Assembly: GCA_964411425.1 (NCBI GenBank)
Contig: CAYPKW010000067.1
Coordinates: 1-14,728, forward strand
DNA length: 14,728 nucleotides
Direction: 5' to 3'
From: CAYPKW01 sp964411425
GTDB taxonomy: Bacteria; Pseudomonadota; Alphaproteobacteria; Dongiales; Dongiaceae
Shown here: piece by piece, positions 1 through 8,847 of the stretch
Layout of the letters: the number at the start of each line of letters is the position of its first letter
Numbering within the stretch: the stretch's first letter is position 1
Position numbers and translations under genes: made by a program
Notes under the pieces: generated by a model
The model's input: the letters and a program-made list of their open reading frames with translations, nothing else
Database searches by the model: none
What the model was told of the DNA's origin: nothing

Positions 1-3
1 GGA

Positions 4-46
4 CCCCGGCTTTCGCCGGGGCGACAACGCCCGGAACCCCGGGCGT
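4..46. repeat. Two tandem stem-loops downstream of the BI-1 gene
   Basis: Hairpin 1 has 7-bp arms at 4-10 (CCCCGGC) and 15-21 around a 4-nt loop. Read on the minus strand the loop is GAAA, a GNRA tetraloop. Hairpin 2 has 8-bp arms at 27-34 (ACGCCCGG) and 39-46 around AACC. Both lie just past the stop codon of the minus-strand BI-1 gene, so they could end its transcript, although no T-tract follows. The CCCGGCTTTCGCCGGG core is a type of short intergenic palindrome common in alphaproteobacterial genomes (general knowledge). It may therefore be a dispersed repeat rather than a dedicated terminator. Confidence 0.55.
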
Positions 47-66
47 CTTGCCGAGAGGCGTCCCGC

Positions 67-819
67 CTATTGGCGATTGCCGAACAGGCGCAGCAGCATG
101 AAGAACAGGTTGATGAAGTCGAGATAGAGGTTGAGCGCGCCGAAGATCGCCTTCTTGCCCTGGGCCTCGGCGGCGTCGCCTTCGACGTACCACTCCTTGA
201 TCCTCTGCGTGTCGTAGGCGGTGAGGCCCACGAACACCAGCACGCCGATCACCGAGAACGCGAATTGCACCGCCATGGCGGCGAATACGAGGCTCTCGTT
301 GGCGAAATACACTGCGGCGATTAGGAAGGCGAATTCGACGAAGAACGATAGGAACACACCGATCAGTCCCATGTACAGGAACGGACCCCAGCCAAATAGA
401 TCGCGTTTGGTGGTGTATCCGTAAAGGCTCATGGCCGCGAACATCGCCGCGCTGACGAAGAACACCCGCGCGATGCTGGCCTGGGTGTAAACCAGGAAGA
501 TCGACGCGAACGCCAGCCCGTTGAGCGCGGCGTAGATCCAGAAGGTGATCTGCGCCGTGGCGAAGCTCATCTTGTGCAGGCGGAAGCTCATGAAGAACAC
601 GAGCCCCAACGGCGCCAGCAGTACCACCCACATGAGCGGCGTGCCGAAGATCGCCTGGGTCATGGCCGGCGAGGACGCGGTGGCGAGTGCCACGATGCCG
701 GTCAGCGCCAAGCCCGCCGCCATGTAGTTGTAGACGCTGAGCATGTAGCGGCGCAGGCCGACGTCGATCTCGGCCGCCGCCGTGCGCAGCGCGTAAGCAT
801 TCCTCGGTTCCGTCGCCAT
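67..819 (-). CDS. Bax inhibitor-1/YccA family membrane protein
   Basis: A 250-residue polytopic inner-membrane protein with about seven hydrophobic segments: roughly residues 30-50, 60-78, 85-107, 112-130, 138-165, 172-200 and a C-terminal LYLDFINLFFMLLRLF segment. The family signature is the sequence AYDTQRIKEWY near residue 205, and the length matches bacterial members (YbhL/YccA type). Family members are TMBIM-like and are linked to Ca2+/H+ leak or to modulation of FtsH proteolysis. The substrate cannot be read from sequence here. The ATG start is backed by GAGGA (826-830), 6 nt upstream. The gene follows the ybbP-like gene on the same strand after a 64-nt gap, so it may be co-transcribed or have its own promoter. 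Confidence 0.93.
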   Translation of the reverse strand: MATEPRNAYALRTAAAEIDVGLRRYMLSVYNYMAAGLALTGIVALATASSPAMTQAIFGTPLMWVVLLAPLGLVFFMSFRLHKMSFATAQITFWIYAALNGLAFASIFLVYTQASIARVFFVSAAMFAAMSLYGYTTKRDLFGWGPFLYMGLIGVFLSFFVEFAFLIAAVYFANESLVFAAMAVQFAFSVIGVLVFVGLTAYDTQRIKEWYVEGDAAEAQGKKAIFGALNLYLDFINLFFMLLRLFGNRQ

Positions 820-850
820 GGCCGATCCTCGCTGGTTGGCAGTGATCCTC

Positions 851-879
851 TATGTTGGCAGCGTTGGGCCAAAAATCAA
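851..879 (-). promoter_or_regulatory. Weak candidate sigma70-type promoter for the BI-1 gene
   Basis: On the minus strand a TTGATT hexamer (874-879) is followed after 17 nt by AACATA (851-856). It lies in the only non-coding gap upstream of the BI-1 gene. The -35 is reasonable and the -10 is poor, so this is a suggestion only. Confidence 0.2.
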
Positions 880-883
880 CCGG

Positions 884-3402
884 TTACTCGTTGCGCAACA
901 GCCCGGCCACTGGCGCCCCGAGCGCGCGCCAGGTGCCGGCCAGCCCTATGGCCACCGCCGCGCCGGCGCCGAGAAGGCCCACGCCCGCCGCCACCCCCGG
1001 CAGGAAGACGAACTCGCTCACCATGACCTCGGCCACCAGGTAATACGCCCCGGCGCCGCCGATGGGCGCCGCCAGTGCCGCCGCCGTCAGGCCGAGCAGC
1101 CCGTATTCGATGGCGTAGGCGGCCACGAGTTGGCGCCGGCGGGCGCCCAGGGCCTTCAGCACCGCCGCCTCGTGCATGCGCCGGCGCTGGCCGGCGAGGA
1201 TGGCGCCCGCCAGCACCAGCACGCCGGCCACCAGCGCCAGGCCCGCGGTGGCGCCGAGGGCGGCTGCGATGCGGTCGAGCATCAGCGCCACCGCCGCCAG
1301 CGCCTCCCGCACCCGGATCGCTGAGACGTTGGCGAAGCGCTCGTTGACCGCCCGCTCCAACCCCGCCTCGCCCTCGGGTCCCACCCGGACCGTGGCGATG
1401 TGGGTTTGCGGCGCGTCGTCCAGCGTGCCCGGCGAGAACACCATGACGAAGTTCATGTTGAGCGTCGTCCAGTCCACCTCGCGCAGGTTGGCGATGGTGC
1501 CGGTGATGAGCCGGCCTAGCACGTTCACCGTGATGCTGTCGCCCGGCTCCAGGCCGAAGCCCGCCGCCACCTCGGCGTCGAGCGAGACCAGCGGCGGGCC
1601 GCGGTAGTCGGCCGGCCACCATTCCCCCGCGGTGATGCGGGCGCCCGGCGGCGGCGCGCTCGACCAGGTTATCCCCCGGTCCTCGCGCAGCACCCAGGCG
1701 ACGTGCGGATCGGGTTCGATGCGCTCGACCGGCGTGCCGTCGATGGCCACGATGCGCCCGCGCAGCATCGGCACCCGGCGCAGGTCGCCAGCGCCGGCAT
1801 GGCCCTCGACCAGCCGGTCGAAGGCCGCCGCCTGGTCCGGTTGGATGTCGATGAAATAGAACGCCGGCGCGATCGCGTTCGTCGCCGCGATCTGGCGCGC
1901 GATGTTGCCCTGCACCAGGCCGATCGCGGTCAGGATCGCGAGCCCCAGCCCGAGCGACAGCACGACGCTTGCCGTCGGCGCTCCCGGCCGATGGAGGTTG
2001 GCGAGCGCCAGGCGGAGGACGGCGCCGCGCGCCGCCCGGCCAACCCGGCGGGCGCCCGCCTGAACGGCCTTGGCCGCGGCGGCGAACGCCACCGAGGCGA
2101 GCCCCGCTCCAGCCACGAACTCGGCCGCCAGCGGCCGGTCCGTGGCGCCGGCCACGGCGAGCCCGGCCAAGGCGGCGCCCGCCGCCGCGATGGCCGCGAG
2201 GTCGCCGGCGCCGAGCCGCCGGCGCACCGGCGAGACGGCGCGCCTGAACAGTAATGTTGCCGGCACCGCCCGCGCCTCGGCCAGCGGCCACAGCGAGAAC
2301 GCGACCGCCGCGAGCATCCCGAAGGCGGCGGCCTGCGCCAGCGGCGCCGGGTAGAGCGCCGCCGGAACCGCGAGCCGCAGCGATTGGCCGAGGACCCCGC
2401 CGGCCGCCGCCGGGGCTAGCGCGCCGAGACTGAGGCCCAGCGCGACGCCTACCGCCGCCATGACCAGGATCAGAATGAGATAGACGCCGTGCACCAGGCG
2501 GCCGGACGCGCCGAGGCACTTCAGCGTCGCGATAGTGGCGATCCGGCCGTCGAGATAGCTGCGCACCGCATTGCCCACGCCGATGCCTCCCACCAGCAGC
2601 GCGCCCAGCCCCGCCAATCCCAGGAACAGCGCGGCGCGGTCGACGAAGCGCTTGACGCCCGGCGCCGCGTCGTCCAGGCCGCGGATGCCCCAGCCCGCGT
2701 CCGGATATCGGCTCTTGAGTTCGGCCATGAAGTCGCCCGCGTCGGTGTCCGGGCCGAGCCGCACCCGATAGCGGTAGTGCACCAGACTGCCGGGGCGCAC
2801 CAGCCCGGTGGCGTCGAGCCCGGCGGCGCTCACCAGCACGCGGGGGCCGAGCGCGAACAGCGCGGCGCCGCGGTCGGGTTCGCCCAGCAGCGCCGCGCGC
2901 AACTCGAACTCGGCCGCGCCGATGCGGAGCCGTTCGCCCAGCCGGAGGTCGAGGCGCGCCAGCAGCGCCGGGTCCACGGCGGTGCCCGCCAGGCCGTCCC
3001 GTTCCGCCAGCGCCTCGGCGAGCGGCATCGAAGGCTCGAGCAGGACCGCGCCATAGAGCGGATAAGCGCCGTCGACGCCCTTGAGCTCGACCAGCGCGCG
3101 CCCTTCGCCGCCGAGCCGGCTCGCCATGGCGCGCATGTCGCGGGTCTCGGACAAGGCGCCGGCGGCGGCGAGGAATCGGCGCTGCTCGTCCGTCGCCGGG
3201 CGGTAATGCAGCCGCGTCTCCACGTCGCCGCCCAGCAGCGCGCGGGCGTTCCAGGCGATCCCGGCCCGCGCCGCGGCGGCGAGCGAACCCACGGCCGCCA
3301 CGATCGCCACCCCCAAGGCGAGGCATGCGAGGAACAGCCGGAAGCCCTTGAGCCCGCCGCGCAACTCGCGCCGCGCCAGCCGCCAGGCGAGCGCCGCCTC
3401 GC

Positions 3403-3406
<4 letters not shown>
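884..3406 (-). CDS. ybbP: ABC transporter permease, FtsX family, YbbP-like
   Basis: An 840-residue permease close in length to E. coli YbbP (about 800). An N-terminal membrane segment (FRLFLACLALGVAIVAAVGS, about residues 22-41) precedes a large periplasmic MacB-PCD-type region. FtsX-type membrane domains follow at about 255-375 and 715-840. Each contains the FtsX-like ATLKCLGAS or AVLKALGAR motif that precedes a membrane helix, the usual contact region for the ATPase. The start is GTG at 3406-3404, which overlaps the ATPase stop codon as GTGA, so translation is probably coupled. With the upstream ATPase and divergent tesA this reproduces the E. coli ybbAP-tesA neighbourhood. The family is thought to move lipids or lipoprotein-type substrates out of the inner membrane; the actual substrate is unknown. 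Confidence 0.92.
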
Positions 3407-4090
<684 letters not shown>

Positions 4091-4092
<2 letters not shown>

Positions 4093-4762
4093 GAAGCTCA
4101 CCTTCTTCGGCCGCGCGCAGTCCCGCCGACGCAAGCGATACGGTCTCGCTCGCGGCGCTGTCAACGCGCTGATCCTGGCGCTCTTGGCCACGCCCGTGGC
4201 CGGCGAGCCGGTCGCCATCCTGGCGCTGGGCGACAGCCTCACCGCGGGCTACGGCCTCGGTCTCTCCGAGGCGTTTCCCGCCCGCCTGGCGGAAGCCCTC
4301 GGCAACGCCGGTATCGCCGCCCGGGTGATCGACGCCGGCGTGTCCGGTGACACCACGGCGGGCGGCCTAGCGCGCCTCGACTGGGCGCTCGCCGGGAAGC
4401 CCGATCTGGTGATCCTGGAGCTGGGCGGCAACGACGCGCTGCGCGGCGTCGAGCCGGCCGCGACGCGCGCCAACCTCGACGCCATCCTCGCCCGCCTCGC
4501 CGCCGCCGGCGTCAGGACGCTCCTGGCCGGCATGCTGGCGCCGCGCAACCTGGGGCCCGAATACGTGGCCGAGTTCGACGCCATCTATCCCGAGCTGGCG
4601 GCGCGTTACGATGTGCCGCTGTACCCGTTCTTCCTGGCGGGCGTGGCGGGCGATCCGGCGCTGGTTCAGCCCGACGGCATCCATCCCAACGCCGCTGGCG
4701 TCCTGGTCGTGGTCGAGCGCATCCTGCCTTACGTGCTGCGGGCGATCGGAGGAGAGCCATGA
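4091..4762 (+). CDS. tesA: TesA-type arylesterase / lysophospholipase (SGNH hydrolase)
   Basis: A 223-residue SGNH/GDSL hydrolase, probably periplasmic. Residues 1-38 form a Sec-type signal with an unusually long arginine-rich n-region, a hydrophobic core (AVNALILALLATPVAG) and likely cleavage after the final AG. Block I is GDSLTAGYG with catalytic S49. The oxyanion-hole residues are G86 (VSGDT) and N114 (GGND). Block V is DGIHPN with D195 and H198, completing the triad. Family members hydrolyse acyl-CoA, aryl and lysophospholipid esters. No good Shine-Dalgarno precedes the ATG at 4091, and an in-frame ATG at 4064 is the alternative. The gene heads a five-gene plus-strand run, and its stop overlaps the next start as ATGA. 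Divergent orientation to ybbA matches the E. coli arrangement and suggests related envelope-lipid roles. Confidence 0.93.
4097..4104 (-). promoter_or_regulatory. Ribosome binding site deciding the ybbA-like start
   Basis: AAGGTGAG on the minus strand, with its AAGG core 8 nt from the ATG at 4092. It favours this start over the long upstream extension and over the internal ATG at 4065. The site lies inside the first codons of tesA. Confidence 0.6.
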
Positions 4763-5874
4763 CCGCGTTCAGCGCCGCCCACGCCGCCGCCGAAGACTGG
4801 CAGGTTGCCCTCGACGCCTGCCTTGCCGGGCTCGGGCCCGGGCACGGGAATCTCGGCTTCGTCTACGTCACCGACCGCCTTGCCGGCCACATGGGCGAGA
4901 TCGTTGCCGCGCTCAAAGCCCGGACCGGCGTCGGCGAATGGATCGGCGCGGCCAGCGTCGGCATCGCCGCCTGCGCCGCCGGCACGCCGATGGAGTACTT
5001 CGACCGGCCCGCCATGACGGTGATGGTGGCCGAGCTGCCGGCCGATTCGTTCCGCGTGTTCGAGCCGGTCGGCGGCCTCGAGGCGTTCCGCCGCCAGCAC
5101 GGCGGGTGGGTGGACCGGGCGAAGCCATCCTTCGGCGTGGTCCACGGCGACCCGCGCAATCCGCTCATCGCCGACATCGTGGCCGAGCTCGCCCAAGCCA
5201 CCGGTGCCTATCTGGTCGGCGGCCTCACCGCCTCGCGCGCCGGCTTACCGCGGGCGGCGGAACGGGTGGCCGAGGGCGGAGTCTCGGGCGCCTTGTTCGC
5301 GGCCTCGGTCAGGGTGGCGACCGGCCTCACGCAAGGCTGCTCGCCGATCGGGCCGGCCCGCCTCGTCACCGCGGTCGAGGGCAACGTCGTGGCGGCGCTC
5401 GACGGGCGCCCGGCGCTCGACTGCTTCAAGGAGGACATGGCCCTGATGCTGGGGCGCGACAAGCCGTTGTCCGTCGGCTCCGTGCACGTGGCGTTGCCGG
5501 TCGCCGGCTCCGACACCGGCGACTACGTCGTGCGCAACATGCTGGGGGTCGACCCCGACAGCGGGCGCATCGCCATCGGCGCCGAGCTGGCCGAGGGCGA
5601 TCGGCTGATGTTCGCGCGCCGCGACCGAGAGGGCGCGGTCAAGGACCTGCGCCGCATGCTGGCGGGCCTAGGCCGGCGCGCGCCGGCCATCAAGGGCGGC
5701 GTCTATTACACTTGCGTCGGGCGCGGCCCCAACCTGTTCGGCCACAACGCCGAGGAGCTGAAGGAGATCGCGGGGGCACTCGGCGATTTCCCGCTTGTCG
5801 GCTTCTTCGCCAACGGCGAGATTTGCCACGACCGCCTGTACGGCTATACCGGCGTGCTGACGCTTTTCCTCTAG
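4759..5874 (+). CDS. FIST-domain protein (FIST_N + FIST_C), free-standing
   Basis: A 371-residue soluble protein with no signal peptide or membrane segment. FIST_N covers about residues 30-225, including the early stretch FVYVTDRLAGHMGEIVAAL and the GxxSxG-like GAASVGIAA turn. FIST_C covers about 226-360 and ends with the characteristic GFFANGEI and LYGYTGVLTLF sequences. FIST domains are predicted ligand-binding sensory modules (proposed for amino acids) often attached to kinases or cyclases. Here no output domain is fused, so it may act with a separate partner or as an enzyme-like binding protein. The ATG overlaps the tesA stop and has a strong GGAGGAGAG site (4748-4756), so it is translationally coupled to the esterase. 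The ligand is unknown. Confidence 0.88.
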   Translation: MTAFSAAHAAAEDWQVALDACLAGLGPGHGNLGFVYVTDRLAGHMGEIVAALKARTGVGEWIGAASVGIAACAAGTPMEYFDRPAMTVMVAELPADSFRVFEPVGGLEAFRRQHGGWVDRAKPSFGVVHGDPRNPLIADIVAELAQATGAYLVGGLTASRAGLPRAAERVAEGGVSGALFAASVRVATGLTQGCSPIGPARLVTAVEGNVVAALDGRPALDCFKEDMALMLGRDKPLSVGSVHVALPVAGSDTGDYVVRNMLGVDPDSGRIAIGAELAEGDRLMFARRDREGAVKDLRRMLAGLGRRAPAIKGGVYYTCVGRGPNLFGHNAEELKEIAGALGDFPLVGFFANGEICHDRLYGYTGVLTLFL

Positions 5875-5888
5875 CGCGGACGACCTCC

Positions 5889-6932
5889 ATGCAATATCGC
5901 CGCCTCGGCCGCACCGACGTGAGCGTCAGCGCCATCTGCCTCGGCACCATGACCTGGGGCGAGCAGAACAGCGAGGCCGAGGGCCATCGCCAGATGGACT
6001 ACGCGCTCGACCGCGGCGTCAACTTCTGGGACACGGCCGAGGTCTATTCGGTGCCGCCGCGGGCCGAGACGCACGGCCGCACCGAGGAGATCATCGGCGC
6101 CTGGTTCGCCCGGCGAGGGCTGCGCGAGCGCGTCGTGCTGGCGACCAAGGTGGCGGGGCCGGACACGCGCTTCGGCTACCTGCGCGACGGGAAACCGCGC
6201 CTCGACCGGCGCAACATCGAGGCGGCGCTGGACGCCAGCCTGAAGCGGCTCAACTGCGATTACATCGACCTCTACCAGTTGCATTGGCCCGAGCGCGCGA
6301 CGAACGTCTTCGGCCGGCTCGGATTCGAGGGGCTGCCCGCGGCGGAAGACGCGACCCCGCCGGAAGAGACCCTGGCGGCGCTGGCCGAGCTGGTGCGCGC
6401 GGGCAAGGCGCGCCATGTCGGGCTGTCCAACGAGACCGCCTGGGGCGCCATGCGCTATCTGGCGCTCGCGGAGGCCGGCCGCGGGCCGCGCATGGCCTCG
6501 ATCCAGAACCCGTACAGCCTGCTCAACCGCAGCTTCGAGGTGGGGCTGGCCGAGGTGGCGCTGCGCGAGGACTGCGGGCTGCTCGCCTACTCGCCGCTCG
6601 CCATGGGCGCGCTCAGCGGCAAGTATCTCGGCGACGCCTGGCCGCCCGGCGCGCGGCTCACGCTCTATCGGCATTTCAAGCGCTACCTGAACCCGCAAGC
6701 CGCGGCGGCGACCGCGGCCTACGTCAAGCTGGCGCGCGAGCGCGACCTCGACCCGGCGCAGATGGCGCTCGCCTTCGTCAACAGCCGCGCCTTCGTCACC
6801 GCCACCATCATCGGCGTCACCACCATGGAGCAGCTTGCCACCGACATCGCCAGCATCGACCTCGCGCTCGACAAGGACACGCTCGACGCCATCGAGGAGA
6901 TCCACAGGCTCCATACCTATCCAAGCCCGTAA
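5889..6932 (+). CDS. tas: NADP(H)-dependent aldo/keto reductase, Tas type
   Basis: A 347-residue cytoplasmic TIM-barrel oxidoreductase, the same length as E. coli Tas and recognisably similar along its whole length, for example NPYSLLNRSFEVGLAEV and the closing HTYPSP. The catalytic tetrad is visible as D48, Y53, K87 and H132. The cofactor-binding C-terminal half includes GLSNETAWG and MALAFVNSRAFV. The family reduces carbonyl compounds with NADPH; the physiological substrate of Tas proteins is not settled. The frame stays open far upstream through the FIST gene, but homology begins at the ATG at 5889 (MQYRRLGRT), 14 nt after the FIST stop. The preceding 14 nt contain no clear Shine-Dalgarno, so translation may depend on readthrough coupling from upstream. 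Confidence 0.92.
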   Translation: MQYRRLGRTDVSVSAICLGTMTWGEQNSEAEGHRQMDYALDRGVNFWDTAEVYSVPPRAETHGRTEEIIGAWFARRGLRERVVLATKVAGPDTRFGYLRDGKPRLDRRNIEAALDASLKRLNCDYIDLYQLHWPERATNVFGRLGFEGLPAAEDATPPEETLAALAELVRAGKARHVGLSNETAWGAMRYLALAEAGRGPRMASIQNPYSLLNRSFEVGLAEVALREDCGLLAYSPLAMGALSGKYLGDAWPPGARLTLYRHFKRYLNPQAAAATAAYVKLARERDLDPAQMALAFVNSRAFVTATIIGVTTMEQLATDIASIDLALDKDTLDAIEEIHRLHTYPSP

Positions 6933-6940
6933 GGCAACCG

Positions 6941-7480
6941 ATGCGCCTGTTCGTCGCCTTGAGCCTGCCGGAAGCCGTGCGCCTGCGCCTCGCGTCGATG
7001 TGCGCGGGCCTGCCGGCGGTGCGCTGGGTGGCGCCGCGGAACCTGCACCTCAACCTGCGCTTCATCGGCGAGGCGGACGGCGGCGCCTTCGAGGACATCG
7101 ACGCGGCGCTCGGCGCCGTCAGGGCGAAGCGCTTCTCGGTCGAGCTCGCCGGCGTCGGCCACTTCGGCAACGGCCGGCGGGTGCGCGTGATCTGGGCCGG
7201 CGTGGCCGGCGAACCCCTGCTCGCGAAACTGCGCGACAAGGTGGAATCGGCGGTCGTGCGCGCGGGCGTCGAGCCGGAGGGGCAGAAGTTCCAGCCGCAC
7301 GTGACGCTAGGCCGCGGCCGCGGCGCGCCCGGGCCGCGCCTCCACGAGTTCCTCGCCGCGCACAGCCTCTATCGTTCCGGGCCCATCGAGATCGACCGCT
7401 TCCACCTCTATTCGAGTTTTCTCGGCGGCGCCGGCCCGATCTATCGCGAGGAGCGCGACTACGAGTTGCTGCGCGCATGA
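6941..7480 (+). CDS. thpR: RNA 2',3'-cyclic phosphodiesterase (ThpR/LigT, 2H family)
   Basis: A 179-residue cytoplasmic member of the 2H phosphoesterase superfamily, usual length for ThpR. It opens 2',3'-cyclic phosphates on RNA ends; some members also ligate tRNA halves in vitro. The two HxTx motifs are H36-L-N38-L (in NLHLNLRFIGE) and H120-V-T122-L (in PHVTLGR). The first has asparagine in place of the usual threonine, while both histidines are kept. The C-terminal FHLYSSFLGGAGPIY matches the family's FxLYxS end. The ATG is 8 nt after the tas stop with AAGG 6 nt before it; the stop overlaps the next start as ATGA. Confidence 0.93.
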   Translation: MRLFVALSLPEAVRLRLASMCAGLPAVRWVAPRNLHLNLRFIGEADGGAFEDIDAALGAVRAKRFSVELAGVGHFGNGRRVRVIWAGVAGEPLLAKLRDKVESAVVRAGVEPEGQKFQPHVTLGRGRGAPGPRLHEFLAAHSLYRSGPIEIDRFHLYSSFLGGAGPIYREERDYELLRA

Positions 7481-8067
7481 CCGAGGGTTCCGCGCTGGCG
7501 GCGCTCCTCGCCGAGGCGCGCGCCTGCCGCGTCTGCGCGGCGTTCCTGCCGCACGAGCCGCGGCCGATCTTGAGTGCCGGCGCCGGCGCGCGCCTCCTCA
7601 TCGTCGGCCAAGCGCCGGGGCTGCGCGCCCATGACAGCGCCACGCCGTGGAACGACGCCAGCGGCGACCGTTTGCGCCAATGGCTCGGCCTCGACCGCGA
7701 TCGCTTCTATGACGCGGGCAGCATAGCCATCATGCCGATCGGGTTCTGCTATCCGGGCCGCGATTCCGGCGGCGGCGACCTGCCGCCGCGCCCGGAATGC
7801 GCGCCGCTCTGGCAAACGCGGCTGCGCGCGCTGCTGCCGCGCGTCGAGCTGACGCTCCTCGTCGGCGGCTACGCCCAGGCGTACCACCTGGGCCGCCGGA
7901 GGCGCCCCAGCCTCACCGTCACCGTGCGGGCCTGGCGAGACTACTTGCCCGAGTTCCTGCCGCTGCCGCATCCGAGCTGGCACAACAACGCCTGGCTCCA
8001 GCGCAACCCCTGGTTCGCGTTGGAGCTGCTGCCCGAGCTGCGCGCCCGCGTGCTGGCCCTCATCTAA
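7477..8067 (+). CDS. Uracil-DNA glycosylase family protein (Fe-S type, COG1573-like)
   Basis: A 196-residue protein of the UDG superfamily. Motif 1 is GQAPG (44-48), followed by TPWNDASGDRL, which occupies the place of the PFxGxAGxxL loop. Motif 2 is HPSWHN with H165. Four cysteines, C17 and C20 (CRVC), C91 and C108, match the C-x2-C...C-x14-17-C ligand spacing of [4Fe-4S] family 4 glycosylases, so a cluster is likely. The residues after GQAPG differ from the canonical family 4 sequence, so base specificity (uracil or another deaminated base) cannot be assigned. The start is the ATG at 7477 inside the thpR stop, with no separate Shine-Dalgarno. It is the last gene of the five-gene run; its stop overlaps that of the convergent metallopeptidase. 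Confidence 0.87.
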   Translation: MTEGSALAALLAEARACRVCAAFLPHEPRPILSAGAGARLLIVGQAPGLRAHDSATPWNDASGDRLRQWLGLDRDRFYDAGSIAIMPIGFCYPGRDSGGGDLPPRPECAPLWQTRLRALLPRVELTLLVGGYAQAYHLGRRRRPSLTVTVRAWRDYLPEFLPLPHPSWHNNAWLQRNPWFALELLPELRARVLALI

Positions 8068-8501
8068 CCCGCGGCGCCGCCGGCGGCCGCGTCGGCCTCG
8101 GCTTCGAGCCGCTCCATGTCCTCGTCGCTGAGGCCGAAGTGGTGGCCGATCTCGTGAATCAGCACATGGCGCACCACGTGGTCCAGGTCCTCGCCCGTCT
8201 CGCACCAGTAGTCGAGCAGCGGCCGGCGGTAGAGGAAGATCATGTCCACCTCGCCGCCCGGATCGGCGACGCTCTTGCGGGTCAGCGCCACGCCGCGATA
8301 GAGGCCGAGCAGGTCGAAGGGAGATTCCAGCTCCATCTCCTCCTCGGTCTCCTCGTCCGGGAATTCCTCCACCCGCAGCACCACGCCGCGCACGTGGCGG
8401 CGCAGCTCCAAGGGGATGGTCTCGAAGGCCCGGTCCGCGATCGCCTCGATGTCGGCGAGGCTGGGCGCAAGGGCAGGCCGGCTCGGCGTCGCGCGTCCCA
8501 T
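8064..8501 (-). CDS. Zincin-like metallopeptidase family protein (PF06262 type)
   Basis: A protein of about 145 residues with the zinc-binding motif H116-E-I-G-H120 inside HVLIHEIGHHFGLSDEDM, the hallmark of the small Zincin_1 (formerly DUF1025) family. A third ligand is expected shortly after, with D126 or a nearby residue as candidate. The acidic stretch EEFPDEETEEEMELES (about 45-60) and the segment VDMIFLYRRPLLDYW are also typical. No signal peptide is seen. The frame is open upstream to 8693 but runs into the phhB coding region; the ATG at 8501 gives the family length, although its ribosome site is weak. The substrate is unknown for the family. It is divergent from phhB and converges with the glycosylase gene (4-nt overlap). 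Confidence 0.88.
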   Translation of the reverse strand: MGRATPSRPALAPSLADIEAIADRAFETIPLELRRHVRGVVLRVEEFPDEETEEEMELESPFDLLGLYRGVALTRKSVADPGGEVDMIFLYRRPLLDYWCETGEDLDHVVRHVLIHEIGHHFGLSDEDMERLEAEADAAAGGAAG

Positions 8502-8520
8502 GAGGGGCCACTGTAGAGGC

Positions 8521-8550
8521 GCTTGCCGGCGCCGCCAAGGGCGCGCAAGC
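8521..8550. repeat. Imperfect hairpin between divergent metallopeptidase and phhB genes
   Basis: Outer arms GCTTGC (8521-8526) and GCAAGC (8545-8550) enclose inner GCGCC/GGCGC arms with small offsets. It occupies half of the 58-nt divergent gap and could be an operator or an RNA structure, but nothing proves function. Confidence 0.35.
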
Positions 8551-8559
8551 TCAGGTCCC

Positions 8560-8847
8560 ATGGTGGAGAAGCTCGACACGGGCGAGCGCAACGCGGCGCT
8601 GGCGGAGCTCAAGGAATGGCGCGAGGTGCCGGGCCGGGACGCCATCGCCCGCTCGTTCAGGTTCAAGGACTTCAGCCAGGCCTGGGGCTTCATGTGCCGC
8701 GTGGCGCTCTTGGCCGAGCGGCACGACCACCACCCGGAATGGTCGAACGTCTACAACCGGGTCGAGATCGTGCTCTCGACCCACGCCTGCGGCGGGCTCT
8801 CTGCCCGCGACGTGGCGCTCGCGAGGGCGATCGACGCGCTGCTCTAG
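8560..8847 (+). CDS. phhB: Pterin-4a-carbinolamine dehydratase (PCD/DCoH)
   Basis: A 95-residue protein with the PCD signature HDHHPEWSNVYNRVEIVLSTH. It shows the catalytic histidines H57, H58 and H75 and the HHPEW core, and ends with GGLSARDVALARAID. It dehydrates 4a-hydroxytetrahydropterin during tetrahydrobiopterin recycling, normally serving aromatic amino-acid hydroxylases. No such hydroxylase lies in this window; free-standing PCDs may also act in molybdopterin metabolism or pterin repair. The frame extends upstream to 8416, but family homology begins at the ATG at 8560 (MVEKLDTGER), preceded by a modest AGG. The TAG stop is part of a repeat element that begins at 8844. Confidence 0.93.
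   Translation: MVEKLDTGERNAALAELKEWREVPGRDAIARSFRFKDFSQAWGFMCRVALLAERHDHHPEWSNVYNRVEIVLSTHACGGLSARDVALARAIDALL

Noticed and set aside
876..3326. 816-residue minus-strand open frame overlapping the ybbP-like gene
   Set aside because: Composition is Arg/Gly/Ala-rich without domains or membrane segments; it is a shadow of the permease frame, which has clear FtsX features.
4093..4242. 50-residue N-terminal extension of the ATPase (open to 4242)
   Set aside because: Antisense to the tesA signal region, not ATPase-like, whereas the ATG at 4092 has a strong ribosome site and gives family length.
4611..5888. Long in-frame N-terminal extension of the aldo/keto reductase
   Set aside because: It runs out of frame through tesA and the FIST gene as Arg-rich sequence; Tas homology starts exactly at the ATG at 5889.
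8502..8693. 64-residue N-terminal extension of the metallopeptidase
   Set aside because: It is antisense to phhB and lacks Zincin_1 similarity; the ATG at 8501 fits the family size.
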